Below are positions 1 to 10,705 of a stretch of DNA of 64,000 nt, one piece after another. The notes under the pieces were generated by a model. The model was not told the origin of the DNA and did not search any database. It saw only the letters and a program-made list of their open reading frames with translations. Location: assembly GCF_000002875.2 (NCBI RefSeq), contig NC_009411.2:124001-188000 (forward strand), read 5' to 3'. Positions within the stretch are counted from its first letter, which is position 1, and the number at the start of each line of letters is the position of its first letter. The position numbers and the translations under genes are program-made. This stretch comes from Leishmania infantum JPCM5. Its lineage: Eukaryota > Euglenozoa > Kinetoplastea > Trypanosomatida > Trypanosomatidae.

Positions 1-1208
1 ACTTGAGCGAGTGCGTGCCAACCATGTTGGCGAGTGTGTGTATGTCGAGCAGTCTCGCGCCATTTACGACGTCATGACGTTCGCTGTTCTGGTTCTTGCG
101 AGTGCCGGCTTGGTTCTCTTTGCTTTGACCTAGACTGTCTTTCCTATCTCAGTTCCTGCATCGCTCGCCGCCTCCGTCCCGCCTCCGTCCCGCCCAGCCC
201 TCCCCCACCACACTCCTGCACTGCGGCAAGCGGGTCAGCGGACCTCTCTGTATAGGGGAGCCCTTGCGTGATGCGGACGCGGAGTTGTTTTGTCCTGCGA
301 ACCAGTGAAAGCCCTTTCTCGTTTGTTGTTTCTTATTTTCCTCTTGAAAGATAGATGCTCAGTCGCCTCCACGCGCTGCTCCGCTGTGGTGTGCGTTGTG
401 TGGCTGTAAGCCAGCAAGGACGCACGCACGCTCACGACAGTGCAACAGTGGCGGGACGCTTTAGATTTCGCGACGTGCGGTGCGTCGGTATGTGTGTGTG
501 TGTGTCTGGACGAGCTCATGTGCGCTGCAAGCAACACGAAAGCAAACAAACAAGCAAACGCATTGTGTAGTTCTCGCAGTCTACTGGGCGCGAGAGAGGA
601 GGGGAGGGGTGGGCTAGACGGTTGGTTTCCGCACCGTTGCAGCTCCGGCGTGGGCCTCCTCCTCTTTTGACGGCTGTACTCGTCACCCGCACCGGTGTCA
701 GGGGAGACTGCCATTTGTGGGCTTGAGGAAGCTAGCTTTCTAGCCACACGCGCTGTCTCGACTTGCCGCAGACTGGGGTCTTTGCGCTACTGCGCCGCAT
801 CTTCACGCACGCGTCTTCTTGTCTGCGTGTGCGAGTGTGTGTCCGTGTTCCTCAGGTGCGCGCATCACCTCTTCTCGGTGCGCGTGTCGTGTTGATGGCG
901 CCCATTCTCTCCTTGCCTTCTTCGCACCCACCGTTGAATTTGCACAGCCCTCACTGCTGCCTGCTTTTCTTCACCCTTTTCTCTTCGCTTACCGCCTGCC
1001 GCGTTGGCGCGGGTCTTTAACGGTTTTCTGCTCTGCGCCCCGGGCAGCAGCATCGATGACGACACTGCACGGCCAAAATAAGGTTACACGCACACAAGGA
1101 ACCTCACGAGACCCGTCTCACTGCACGGCAGCGGGCAACATCGAATCTGTGCCTGAGAGCACCATTGCACACGAACGTAGAAGCGGCGTTGCCGCTTTTT
1201 TTTTTGGC
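1..1208. other. Intergenic / upstream untranslated sequence
   Basis: No gene is supported here. The stretch has TG/CA-rich and C/T-rich runs, and its short open frames on both strands are low-complexity (Arg, Ser, Cys, His rich) with no recognisable domain. It is probably the 3' UTR and spacer of a gene to the left of the window, followed by the region before the first acceptor. Confidence 0.6.
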
Positions 1209-1210
1209 AG
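1195..1210 (+). promoter_or_regulatory. Putative spliced-leader acceptor for the 1425 gene
   Basis: A run of about ten T is followed closely by the first AG (1209-1210). There is no ATG between this AG and 1425, so a transcript spliced here would use 1425 as its first start codon. In trypanosomatids mRNA 5' ends are made by trans-splicing at such polypyrimidine-AG sites. The site is inferred from sequence only. Confidence 0.5.
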
Positions 1211-1424
1211 CGAGCAGCACGTCATTGGGAGCCACACCGGTCGCTGACGCTCGAGGAAAAGTCGTTTGTCGCGTCTGCGTGTACGCGCGCGTGCAACAAA
1301 GCCTTGCCGGGAGCGTGTGCGTCAAAGTGGCTGCACCATTCTCATCCTGCCTCTGCGCACCGCCGGAGGCCGGAAGAGGTGAAGAAGCGAGCGCACGGAA
1401 TCACAACGCGCGCGTGTTTTCCTC

Positions 1425-3095
1425 ATGTCCTTCTCCCCCCCCTGCACGCAGGTACCGCTTCTCCTCCCTGAGGAACTCCGTGACGAAGTGGTGAGTGGAG
1501 CGGCGGAGATCATCGTGGAGCGCGGCAGTCGCAACCGCTGCTTCTTGCACGTCTACAGTGAAGAGGAGCGACTTGCCAAGGTCGAGGACATCGCGGACCC
1601 GGATGATGTGGTGCGGCACGCGCATGAAAAGCACCTGAGTGAGCTACGCTGGGCACGAGGCGTGCTGTGGGCCGACTCGCGCGTTCAGCGCTTTGTGCGG
1701 TACGCGGACCATATCTTATGGCCGGCGTACGAGTCTCTCAGTAAAGTCGTCAACGTGGTGCGCCAGCTGATTCTCTGCGAGGAAGGCGACAACGCAACGG
1801 CGCTGAAGAGAGCGCGCGACGTCGCCGTTGCGAACGGCATCCTTCGACGCGAGGCCACGCTCCCTGGTCTGCACCCCCTCAAAGAGACGAGGATGGAAGG
1901 CCAGGCGATCCTGTACGACGTGCAGCAAGTGCGGAAGCGCAGCCGTGACGCGTGGGCGGCGACGATGCCGTCGGTGCTCTTGCGCGTCGACGAGGAGCCC
2001 GTTGACTCTGTCGCTTGGATTGCCGAGGTAAAGCAGGCATCGCACACCGTCTCGGACATCCTGCAGCTTCAGCTTGCCACCACGCCGCTGACGCGGCTCG
2101 TCGAGCTGCTGTCGCAGCCGCGGAGCTCTCCGGCTGCTGCCGATTCCGCCTCGACCGCATCTGCGGCAAGGCAGCAGTGGCGATGTCTGCTCGAGAAGCA
2201 TCGACAATGGGCCGAGTACCACTCGCTCTTCGCGGATGTAGAGGAGGCTTGTCGGGGGTGGGGGGCTTCGGAGGCGTGCGTGGCGCGCGACGTGCACGCG
2301 GCTTTGACAAGCGGTTCCAGCGTACAGCTACGCACGGGGGTTCACGCGAGCGTGCTACAGAGACTGGAACTGCATATCCTGCTCAGCCCTCGCTTTCGCA
2401 AGCTTGACAGTTTCGCGGCGGCGGAGCAGGCCGCCTTTTCAGCCCACTGCCCCGCCCGCTCTTGGCGTGAGTGTGTGGAGGAGGGTATGGTGCGCGTGGT
2501 GGTGCTGCCTCCCACCGGACTCACTCCAGCGAAGCTTGACACGCTCGTCCGACAGCATTTCCTGACCCCTGCGCTTTGCGATGTGCCCCTTGCGGAATGC
2601 TGCACGGTGAGCGAGGCTCGCAACATCACCGCTGACCTACAGGTGGTTCACGTGACGTCCACCTTCAACCCATTCGTGGTGGTGCACGGCAGCCGCGTAG
2701 CAAGCGGTTTTGCCGGTGATGTGCCATATTTTCGTTCCCTGCAGCATGAGCGCGACCGTCTCGTCACGGATCGCACCGATGCGCAGCTCCGGCAAGGCCT
2801 CCACGAGGCACCGTCGCGCGGCATCAGTGGCGCTGCCAACGACTTCGTGAGCCTTCCGTCGTCGTCGCAGCCGCCGCAGAGAGCACCGTTGAGGATAACT
2901 GGCGATGCAGCAATAGCCGCCTTCCACCGAGCCCTCGTCTCGGCGCTGGCCGTGAGCCCTCTCACGCGGGCGGAGATACAGCACCACCCGGCGATGCGAG
3001 AGTACAGGGACGCGGCCAATTACGAGGCCGTTCTCAAGGTGGCACTCAAGGAGCATGCAGAGTTCAAGGGGCGAAAGTACCAGTTGCGCAACTGA
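1425..3095 (+). CDS. Conserved-looking hypothetical protein, 556 aa
   Basis: I do not recognise this protein. The start is the first ATG after the putative acceptor at 1209-1210, and the next in-frame Met is far downstream, so the start is fairly secure. It has no signal peptide or membrane segment. Residues 1-220 are mostly helical-looking and charged (for example LPEELRDEVV near the start). A Ser/Ala-rich linker lies near 235-250, and a second Ser/Pro/Gln-rich linker near 470-490. The C-terminus is a compact charged block ending KGRKYQLRN. The layout of folded blocks and linkers suggests a soluble nuclear or mitochondrial component, but this is only inference. I considered an RNA polymerase III subunit and could not support it. 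Codon use and GC content match the neighbouring real genes, and the long frame spans GC-rich, non-repetitive sequence. Confidence 0.8.
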   Translation: MSFSPPCTQVPLLLPEELRDEVVSGAAEIIVERGSRNRCFLHVYSEEERLAKVEDIADPDDVVRHAHEKHLSELRWARGVLWADSRVQRFVRYADHILWPAYESLSKVVNVVRQLILCEEGDNATALKRARDVAVANGILRREATLPGLHPLKETRMEGQAILYDVQQVRKRSRDAWAATMPSVLLRVDEEPVDSVAWIAEVKQASHTVSDILQLQLATTPLTRLVELLSQPRSSPAAADSASTASAARQQWRCLLEKHRQWAEYHSLFADVEEACRGWGASEACVARDVHAALTSGSSVQLRTGVHASVLQRLELHILLSPRFRKLDSFAAAEQAAFSAHCPARSWRECVEEGMVRVVVLPPTGLTPAKLDTLVRQHFLTPALCDVPLAECCTVSEARNITADLQVVHVTSTFNPFVVVHGSRVASGFAGDVPYFRSLQHERDRLVTDRTDAQLRQGLHEAPSRGISGAANDFVSLPSSSQPPQRAPLRITGDAAIAAFHRALVSALAVSPLTRAEIQHHPAMREYRDAANYEAVLKVALKEHAEFKGRKYQLRN

Positions 3096-3310
3096 GGTGA
3101 TGCCGAAATCGCGGTGGACGGGCTAGTGCCCAGAGGTGGTGGTGACGCTGATGGGTGCTAGGAGGTGCCCAGCTCTGCCGCCGTGGCTGCTTTCCTTCCT
3201 GAGACTTTCACGCCTGTGCAGGCATAGGCACGCAGGCCGGCACGCGTCGGAAGCATCGGGTAAAGGACACGCGTGCATCACAGAACACCGCGTACTCACA
3301 GAATTGATTC

Positions 3311-3940
3311 CTTTCATGCTGTCCATTCTCTGTCACGGTGCATCGGAGCTTAGCTGCACTCCACGCTATGCCGGGCCCTGTCACGGGCACATCGCGTGGT
3401 GCCAAGCAGCCCTGCACACACACGCCCTACAGCAACGCGCCGGCTCAGCCATCCGAGCACGGCCCCTGCCTCATACTCCACACCACCGCCGCGCTCTGCA
3501 GGTCGCCTCACACCCGCACCCGTCACGCCGGCGCCCACCTGCTGTGCATCCCCGTAGGGGTGGCACACAGGCCCCCTCCCCCCGCACCAGCAACGGCAGT
3601 CGGGGCCGGGTGCAATGCGTTCCAGCCACGCCGACACCCTGCCTACCACATGGACGGCACAAGCGTGTTCGCTGTCGCGGGCCACCCCGACGCAACGCCA
3701 CCCAGGGCCCCACCGCCGACACATCAGTGTGGCCATGCATCGCACAGACCCCCCCCTTGCCACGTCGTAGGCACTCTCGGCCCTTGTCACCACGAGAAGT
3801 GGGGCTCCGGCGCTGGCAGGGGATAGGAGGGGGCGGGGGAGAGAGGGAGCTGCCTGAGCATACACCGCATACGGTGTGCGGTGTGCTGGGCGCTGAGGTA
3901 CCACGCAGAGTGAGGGGTGTCCCTCTGGTCAGCAGGGCAT
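3311..3940 (-). mobile_element. SIDER-like retroposon copy 1 (inverted)
   Basis: Read on the minus strand, this ~0.63-kb element begins near GCCCTGCTGACCAGAGGG (at 3940) and ends with GACAGAGAATGGACAGCATG followed by a short A stretch (at 3311). The same body recurs at 10063-10705 and 15214-15829 with only scattered differences. A 5' block close to CTCACTCTGCGTGGTACC recalls, from memory, the conserved 5' signature of ingi/L1Tc-related elements, and the A-rich 3' end fits a retroposed origin. Leishmania SIDERs are non-coding, about 0.55 kb, and frequent in 3' UTRs; this one lies downstream of the 1425 gene. I found no clear target-site duplication. Confidence 0.65.
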
Positions 3941-4435
3941 TCGCAAAGGGCAGTAAGAAAGCAAACCGATGGAAAAAGACTATCCTTTGGTGCACGAACG
4001 TACGTTGCTGGGTTCCGTCTTCGCGAAGGTGTTCGAGGCTTACATAATGGAAAGTATGACTCCTTCTCGGCCACCTTCTTCCACAAACCCGTCGGCGGAG
4101 CGGATGCAGGGAACGCTCCCGTGTGTGTAGCCGTTCTTTTCTCTTGCGCGGGTCTGCGACCCACCTTGGGGCGATGCCGAGCCGCACGCACCTGCCATGC
4201 AATTGCCACAATCATGCTCACCGTTCTCCGTTTTGCCGACTCCACTGATCCACCGCTCATGCCGCACTCGCTCTCACTGTCTGTCGCATTCCCGCCTGCC
4301 CATCTTTTGCTCGTTTCGGGGCGTGTGTGTGTTTGTTTGTTTGTGTGCGGCACGTCCATCCTGCTCCGTGAGCACCTTTCAGTCCTCCACTGCGGTGGCC
4401 TCCGCACTCGCTGCTCACCGTTGTCGCATCCTAAC

Positions 4436-4454
4436 TCGTTCTTCTCTCTTACAG
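4436..4454 (+). promoter_or_regulatory. Putative spliced-leader acceptor for RPF1
   Basis: A CT-rich tract ends in TTACAG with the AG at 4453-4454. No ATG lies between it and the RPF1 start at 4774. A second tract with AG at 4658-4659 is a possible alternative. Confidence 0.5.
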
Positions 4455-4773
4455 TGAAGACTTGTAGTGGGTACAAGGCACCGTAGCTTGCTACTGCGCA
4501 AGCTCGTGCGCCGTACGTGTGCGTGTCGGGCTACCCTGTTTGCGTGCGCTGATAGAGAGAGCGTCACCCAGGTGGAGTGTGAACCTTTCGCCTTTCCTTT
4601 TTTTGTTTGTGTGTGTTTTGTCGCTGTGACTCGGGCGTCGTTCTCTTATCGCGGGGAAGGGGCCGACACACGCGCGCAGCGCCCACGCGTGTCCTCCGCA
4701 CGAGCCGCACGCCCCGTCTTTTCTTTCGCTCTTTGACGGCATCACCTGCTATTTCTCGTTCGCCGTCGGCGGG

Positions 4774-5766
4774 ATGGGCAAAGGCGCGCGATCGAAGCGC
4801 AGCACGCGCCCGTACGCGAAGAGGCAGCACGTGCTGGAGAGCAAGGCGCAGGAGGTGGACCCGGCGTTGCTGGAGCGTTACCGCAACACACAGCAACCGA
4901 TTCGTAAGTCGCAGCTCTTCACTGAGATCTTGAAGCAGAAGAAGGACACGAAGCGAGCGCGTCGCGAGTCTCGCGAAAACGAACGCCGCCACCTCAAAGA
5001 TAAGGCACCTGTCAAGGCGACCCCCAAAACGAAGGAGCGCAAGCGCAGAGCCGATGTCACCATCGTTGAGAACAAGGAAGACGCTGAGATCATCAATGAC
5101 GAGGCCGACGACGAGTTTGCTGCATTCTTTCGCGACCGCAAGAACCCCAAGACACTCATCACCACTGGCGAGCACCCGTGCTTCCGCACCAAGCAGCTCG
5201 TAAAGGAGCTCCTGTGGCTGGTGCCCAACAGCATCTACCGCCCGCGCAAGTCGTACACACTGAAGGAGATTACTCTGTTCTGCTGCAATCGCGAGTTCAC
5301 AGACCTCCTTGTCGTGACGGATCGCATTAAGGAGCCGTACAACTTGATCGTCTCGCACCTCCCCGAGGGGCCGACGGCCACCTTTCGCGTTTCCAACTTT
5401 TTAAGCTACACCCAGCTGGAGGACCCTGCGCCGCGGACGGAGCACTACCCGGAGCTCATCTTCAAGAACTTTGACACGCGACTCGGACGCCGCATCTCCC
5501 GCATGCTGGAGTGTCTCTTTCCCGCCACTCGAGACTACGCTGGCCGCGCCGTCGCGACGTTTCACAATCAGCGCGACTACATATTTCTCCGCACTCACCG
5601 CTACATCTTCGACGGCCTTGAGGCGGTGCGTCTGCAGGAGATGGGCCCGCGCTTCACGCTGCGCCTCCTATCGCTGCAGTCGGGCACGTTCGACCGGCAG
5701 TTTGGCGAGTACGAGTGGTACCGCAAGAAGGAGCACGACGCCGACACCCTCGAGTGGTACATGTAG
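4774..5766 (+). CDS. RPF1: Ribosome production factor 1 (Brix domain protein)
   Basis: RPF1 is a nucleolar factor for assembly of the 60S ribosomal subunit and processing of its pre-rRNA. The 330-aa product has a very basic N-terminus (residues 1-95, Lys/Arg-rich), then an acidic patch (about 98-116). The Brix domain runs from about 126 to 315. Recognisable family blocks are PKTLITTGEHP, REFTDLLVV, NLIVSHLPEGPTATFRVSNF, PELIFKNFDTRLGRRI, the highly conserved ATFHNQRDYIFLRTHRYIF, and the closing GPRFTLRLLSLQSGTFD and GEYEW. These match RPF1 rather than other Brix proteins (IMP4, SSF1, RPF2, BRX1). The length is close to that of the yeast and human proteins. The start ATG follows a pyrimidine-rich 5' region with no earlier ATG after the putative acceptors. 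Confidence 0.95.
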   Translation: MGKGARSKRSTRPYAKRQHVLESKAQEVDPALLERYRNTQQPIRKSQLFTEILKQKKDTKRARRESRENERRHLKDKAPVKATPKTKERKRRADVTIVENKEDAEIINDEADDEFAAFFRDRKNPKTLITTGEHPCFRTKQLVKELLWLVPNSIYRPRKSYTLKEITLFCCNREFTDLLVVTDRIKEPYNLIVSHLPEGPTATFRVSNFLSYTQLEDPAPRTEHYPELIFKNFDTRLGRRISRMLECLFPATRDYAGRAVATFHNQRDYIFLRTHRYIFDGLEAVRLQEMGPRFTLRLLSLQSGTFDRQFGEYEWYRKKEHDADTLEWYM

Positions 5767-6745
5767 GCGCGCAGGAACACACACACCCATGGACGTAGTC
5801 TGAGAGACGCACGCACTGCAGCTCGCGCTCACTCCGTCGACGAGGAAGCAGCAGGAGCGTGTGTGCGTGCGTGTAAAGGGGCGTCATATTAAACACGATT
5901 AACGCGGGAGTGGAGTGGAGGGGGGAGGCACTGCCGTGCTCCTTACACCCACTCCCTCCAACCCCCCTCTTACACGTCAAGCAAACAACCATAACGTAAA
6001 CGAAATACACGCGAAGGAGGAAGCCGGGAAGATGGCGCCGGCGCCGTGCGGCGTGTGCGGGTGCTGCGGCAGCAGCAGGGAGACGAGGATGACCTGTACC
6101 CTCCCCTCGCCTCCGTACAAACAGGCGAGAGAAGAGCGCAAGAAAACGAAAGCATGCCGCTCTTATTGTGCACGAGCGAAGGGCGGACGTGAACGACAGA
6201 CGGAGTGCGGAAGAACGAAAGGACGGTCCGGCGTCATACCTGGTCGGCACATCCGCGCCTTGTGTGCACCAATACGGTCGAACCGCGCTACGCGCGTCTT
6301 TACAATTCGGTTTTCGACCTACAGGGGACCCCCCTCTCCCTGGCTGATGACATTCCATGATGTCATTACGATGATGGCGCTTTTTTTTTTTCGACGCGCT
6401 GCGCCTCGCCCATTCCCTACGCTCTCGCTGCGGGTCACCTCATCGCATCAATCTGTCTTTCCGTCCCTTCTTCTGCTCTTCCCGTATTCTCAAGCATGTT
6501 CCTGACTCGAAAGCGCGCTTGCGAAACACCAAAGGACCATTGTAGCGGCTTTCGTGGTCGACCACAGCTGCGGGCGACGTCGAGCCCATCGAGGGCTCTA
6601 CCTTTTTCCTCTGCTCCGTGAGTCGTTCACTGACTCGCCCCCCTTCCCTCTTCCCCCCCCCCCCCACACACACAACAACCTTGCACCCACAGGCGCAAGC
6701 TCAAGTGCACACAAACGCTCGCAGGCACGCCTTCATGCCGCGGTG
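5767..6745. other. Spacer between RPF1 and vasohibin
   Basis: No gene is supported. The stretch holds CA-rich and A-rich patches and ends in a T/C tract with a run of about 13 C (around 6653-6665). An in-frame upstream extension of the vasohibin frame (from 6554) crosses this tract and is very probably 5' UTR. Confidence 0.65.
6640..6692 (+). promoter_or_regulatory. Putative spliced-leader acceptor for vasohibin
   Basis: A C/T-rich tract followed by a CA run reaches the first AG at 6691-6692 (CACCCACAG). The first in-frame ATG downstream is 6746. This decides the start: a frame starting at 6554 would lie upstream of the acceptor and would not be translated. Confidence 0.5.
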
Positions 6746-8608
6746 ATGTCGGATAAAGTGCTGGCCATTGTGGAGCAGCTGAGTCAGCAGAACCCTTTTC
6801 ATGATCAGGAAGACTTACCAGACCCTCCGCGGCCAAGCGAGACGGCTATTCCTCGCGATCGCCCTTCCGCGGAGCAGGTCCCATTCATTCAGAAGCAGAT
6901 TAGCATCCTCAGCTACAACCACCTGCCCCGCACCTTCTTCTCCTTAGAAAAACACCGCTCGCTTCAGAGCATCCTGTTTACGGCGAAGGAGGTGCTGTGC
7001 GAGGCACTGCCCATCCGCTGCCTTGAGGCAACCTTTGTGGCACTGCACTACACCCAGACGCTGCGCGACATCGACCGCATTCCACTCTCCTTCAAGTCGG
7101 AGGCGAACGGCCACTTCTACCGCCACATCGTCCTCGTCCTCCGCACCCGCTCCACTCCAGCTCTCTACGGTGCCCTCGGGCTCAGCCGCAAGCCCACGCT
7201 CATGTACAAGCCACTAGCGTATCACTCCCTCTTTGATGTAGTGATGGACTACAAGCACGAGTACGAGGCCCTCGGGCACGAGCTGCTTGACATAAAGCTG
7301 GGTATCGCCATCACACACGATGAGCACAGCCGCTGGGACCCGTGCTGGCGTTTCATTGCTCTCAAACTTGACCACTACCGCGACGGCGCCAAGGAAAGGT
7401 CACTGAAGCGCTCGCCGAAGGAGCACCACAAACCGACTTCGCTAGGCACGCTGCAAACGCACGCACGCAAGCCCGGCAGCCGCGTGGCCAACGACTCATT
7501 CTCTTCCTCAAACGGCGGTCAGACCGCGCTGCCACCGCTCAGCCCAGGCCCGCCTCGCGTAGAGACCTCCGCGCACTGCATCAATGGGGACGTGTTGCTA
7601 GAGCGCTCGGCGAAAGCTGTTGGCGCCTCGCGCAGCGAGACGGTGGCGCCTGAATATTCAGAGCGATTCCCTCCTCTGAGCACATGCGACTCCACCTTGT
7701 CGCCGCCAAACTCAGTTTCTAATGCGTCGCCTTCGCTTCCGCATCCGCCCAGCACGACAGACGCGGCTGTCGAGACGTACGCGCCACTGGCGCAGCTGCT
7801 GAGTAACTACATGCGACTCCTTCCCACCATCAGCGAGCAGTACTACAAGGGCATCGCAACTGTGGACAACAACAACAGAGCGCTTAAGCTGTGCTTCATG
7901 GACCTCGATACCGCGGAAAGGGACTCCGGTGCGGAGAACCAGCGCCGACTGCAGCTCATCGGCGAGATGCAGTCCCCGCTGAGCGCGGAGGCAAAGCGGG
8001 TGGCGGCCAACCGAAAGTTGAAGCCACCCAAGAGGGATAGGGGCATCGCGAAGAACGCGAGTGGCAGTGGCAGTGGCGGCGCAAGGCATCGACAGATCAA
8101 CAGCGGCGCTGCCGGCCGCGGAAAAACGAACAAGCGCACCTCTCTGGCTTTGCCGCCCTCGGTTGGTGCGGCGGACGGCAAGGGGACTGTCCAGTCAGCG
8201 GTGGTGCAGCCCCACCGCTCCCCTCAGATGCAGCCTTCTTTGGTGGCGCCGGACCTTTCTTACCAGTCCGCGTCCCTCTCTGCTGCTTTGATGGGCAACA
8301 GTCACACCTCTCGCCCGTGCATGCCTTTTGAGCGGATCGTGGTAGACGCGCAGAATACCGGCAGCTCAGCGTCGCCGCTGTGCAGCGGGGATGGCGGGAC
8401 GGAAGGGTGCTTGAGCCCGTGCGATGCCAGTCCTGACAGCTGCTCTGAGGACGCCTTTGCGGCGCCGCCCCTCACGCCGCGCAACTACGATGCGCGGAAG
8501 CCGCTTTCCCACTATGAGCCGTCCCTACGCTCCACATCATCGGCAAGCGACCTCTTTTCCACGCCCTTCTCGCTAAAAGCTACCGCCATGTGCTCACCAC
8601 GCCGGTAG
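6746..8608 (+). CDS. VASH: Vasohibin-type tubulin tyrosine carboxypeptidase
   Basis: Vasohibins remove the C-terminal tyrosine of alpha-tubulin. The catalytic domain lies in residues 40-220 of this 620-aa protein. Visible family blocks are FTAKEVLCEALPIRCLEA, IPLSFKSEANGHFYRHIVL, YGALGLSRKPTLMYKP and a later KLGIAITHDEHS. The predicted Cys-His-Ser triad is Cys92 (IRCLEA), His127 (YRHIV) and Ser147 (GLSRK), all intact. The Cys-His spacing (35) equals that of human VASH1 as I recall it. The His-Ser spacing is three residues longer, due to a small insertion (RTRSTP region). Residues ~225-620 form a long low-complexity Ser/Pro/Gly-rich tail absent from animal vasohibins. No SVBP-like partner is seen nearby. 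The start is chosen from the acceptor at 6691-6692. In trypanosomatids vasohibin affects microtubule tyrosination and morphology (general knowledge). Confidence 0.92.
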   Translation: MSDKVLAIVEQLSQQNPFHDQEDLPDPPRPSETAIPRDRPSAEQVPFIQKQISILSYNHLPRTFFSLEKHRSLQSILFTAKEVLCEALPIRCLEATFVALHYTQTLRDIDRIPLSFKSEANGHFYRHIVLVLRTRSTPALYGALGLSRKPTLMYKPLAYHSLFDVVMDYKHEYEALGHELLDIKLGIAITHDEHSRWDPCWRFIALKLDHYRDGAKERSLKRSPKEHHKPTSLGTLQTHARKPGSRVANDSFSSSNGGQTALPPLSPGPPRVETSAHCINGDVLLERSAKAVGASRSETVAPEYSERFPPLSTCDSTLSPPNSVSNASPSLPHPPSTTDAAVETYAPLAQLLSNYMRLLPTISEQYYKGIATVDNNNRALKLCFMDLDTAERDSGAENQRRLQLIGEMQSPLSAEAKRVAANRKLKPPKRDRGIAKNASGSGSGGARHRQINSGAAGRGKTNKRTSLALPPSVGAADGKGTVQSAVVQPHRSPQMQPSLVAPDLSYQSASLSAALMGNSHTSRPCMPFERIVVDAQNTGSSASPLCSGDGGTEGCLSPCDASPDSCSEDAFAAPPLTPRNYDARKPLSHYEPSLRSTSSASDLFSTPFSLKATAMCSPRR

Positions 8609-10062
8609 CCGCAGCGTCGCGTTCCGTTGTTCTCTCTTTTGGCTTTATTGCTGTGAAAGGCAGGTTGGCTCCTGCGCCGTGACGGGGTGAGGGCGACGGC
8701 GGTGACATCCTCAGCGGCTCTCTTCCTCACACTGGATTGGGCGCTCATGTCGTGCGCCTCCTGTCTTGCCTGGATCTCCCCCTGCCACCACCCCTTCCCC
8801 CCGCCCTGACGTGCGCTTTCTCCCGCTTTTCCGTCCTCGTGTACGTGTCTGTGTGCATGGACGGCGGGCAATGACGGGGCAGGGCAGACGTGCACTCCCG
8901 TGGCGAAGGCGGGGAAGGGAGGAAGTGAAGGCGGAGTCGAACACCGAAACGCGATGTTGACAACATTTCGGCTGTTCGCCAAGTAGCTCGCCATACTAGC
9001 CGACCCGGCGCGCACCGTGCGTGTGTAACTCTGCGCGCGTTGCATTCGCGCGTGCGCGGCCCTTTTCGTGCGACGGCTCGAGTACTCGCTGCCCCTACCA
9101 CGATACGGCGGCGCGTACACGTGGCATACTGCCACGCGGAGCCACGCAAGGCACATTGGGAGGGCACGGCACCGGGAAAACAAAAGCGCGCCGTCTCTCT
9201 CTAAAGCCACACGTGCGTTCCTCAAATTTGACACCCCGCTATTGCACAGCTAGCCACCCCCTTCTGTTTTCGCTTCCCTAACTCTTCGTCACGCACCGTC
9301 TCTGCCTCCCTTCCTCTTCTCATTCGAAGCCGGCTGGAGCATGCGTGATTTCACGCCGCGACTTCTGCCTTCTTTCTATAAACCCAAACACATGCGAAGC
9401 CCCGCTCTATACTTCCACGCGTGAACATTCGCCGTTTGTCACCTCCACTTCCATCCACTCGCGTCCCTCCCGTGTCGCGGACGCACACCGCAACGCCCAT
9501 CGGCCTCCCTTCCTCCCTCACCTGCTTTGGTGTGCGTGATGTACACACATACCATACACTGAGCGAATAGGCTGTCTTTCCACCGCCGTGATTGGAGCGT
9601 CACGTGAGTTCCACTCTGACACTCACCGCTTCTCGGACTCGAAACCGAGCGAGGAAAACGAAGAAAAAACAGGTGGAGGCACCACGCGTTCCGATCGAGT
9701 GTCTCCGTAATGCATCAACTTCGAGACACCCGGCTCACACGCAAGCTAAAAACTACCACCCACGACTCGACAGCGAAAGCCCTCCATCTTTTGCTTGTTT
9801 CTTCCTCATCTTTGGCCGCACGCACCGCGCGCTGCGCGGTCGCTCAACGGCATCGAACATCACACCCAGTGCACCGCCGTACTCCGAGTTGTCGAAATGG
9901 CTTCACCACGGCATTCTGGACAAGAAACCGCCGCACACACACACTTGCCTGCTTTTCCTCTTCGAGATGTTCTCTGCCTGTGTGCGCCTGCTCGCTTCCT
10001 TTCGTTCTCCTGCTGTCGATCTTTCGGTTGTGCCGTTTTCGCACCGTTCATTTCGTGATGAA

Positions 10063-10705
10063 GAGAGGGGCACCCCTCACTCTGCGTGGTACCTCAGCGC
10101 CCAGCACACCCCACACCGTATGCGGTGTATGCCCAGGCGGCTCCCTCTTCCCCCCCCTCCTATCCCCTGCCAGCGCCGGAGCCCCACTTCTCGTGGCGAC
10201 AAGGGCCGAGAGTGCCTACGACGTGGCAGGGGGGGGAGTCTGTGCGATGCATAGCCACACTGATGTGTCGGCGGTGGGGCCCTGGGTGGCGTTGCGTCGG
10301 GGTGGCCCGCGACAGCGAACACGCTTGTGCCGTCCATGTGGTAGGCAGGGTGTCGGCGTGGCTGGAACGCATTGCACCCGGCCCCGACTGCCGTTTCTGG
10401 TGCGGGGGGAGGGGGCCTGTGTGCCACCCCTACGGGGATGCACAGCAGGTGGGCGCCGGCGTGACGGGTGCGGGTGTGAGGCGACCTGCAGAGCGCGGCG
10501 GTGGTGTGGAGTATGAGGCAGGGGCCGTGCTCGGATGGCTGAGCCGGCGCGTTGCTGTAGGGCGTGTGTGTGCAGGGCTGCTTGGCACCACGCGATGTGC
10601 CCGTGACAGGGCCCGGCATAGCGTGGAGTGCAGCTAAGCTCCGATGCACCGTGACAGAGAATGGACAGCATGAAAACAAAAAAAAAACATAAAAGAGAAA
10701 ACAGG
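10063..10705 (+). mobile_element. SIDER-like retroposon copy 2 (with A-rich tail)
   Basis: This copy starts at about AGAGGGGCACCCC (slightly shorter at the 5' end than copies 1 and 3) and runs through the same body. It then passes GACAGAGAATGGACAGCATG into a long A-rich tail (about 10671-10700). It differs from copy 3 at only a handful of positions that I can see. It contains a short palindrome, ACACCG-TATG-CGGTGT. Its 3' end lies ~280 bases before the acceptor of the ABCD gene, so it probably falls in the long 3' UTR of vasohibin. Confidence 0.7.

Larger units (their letters stand above)
3096..4773. other. Spacer: 3' UTR with an inverted retroposon, then the RPF1 5' region
   Basis: No gene is supported. 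A SIDER-like element occupies 3311-3940 in inverted orientation. The rest is pyrimidine and TG-rich. Open frames inside the element, on either strand, recur in all three copies only because the DNA is copied. Confidence 0.65.

Noticed and set aside
3136..4211. Long frames on both strands of the 3-4.2 kb region, and the matching ones at 10077-10829 and 15176-15813
   Set aside because: They lie in the SIDER-like element and reappear wherever it is copied, on both strands; Leishmania SIDERs are non-coding as far as known.
6554..6745. 64-residue N-terminal extension of vasohibin
   Set aside because: It crosses the C-run and CA-rich acceptor region; the acceptor at 6691-6692 lies inside it, so it would not be in the mature mRNA.
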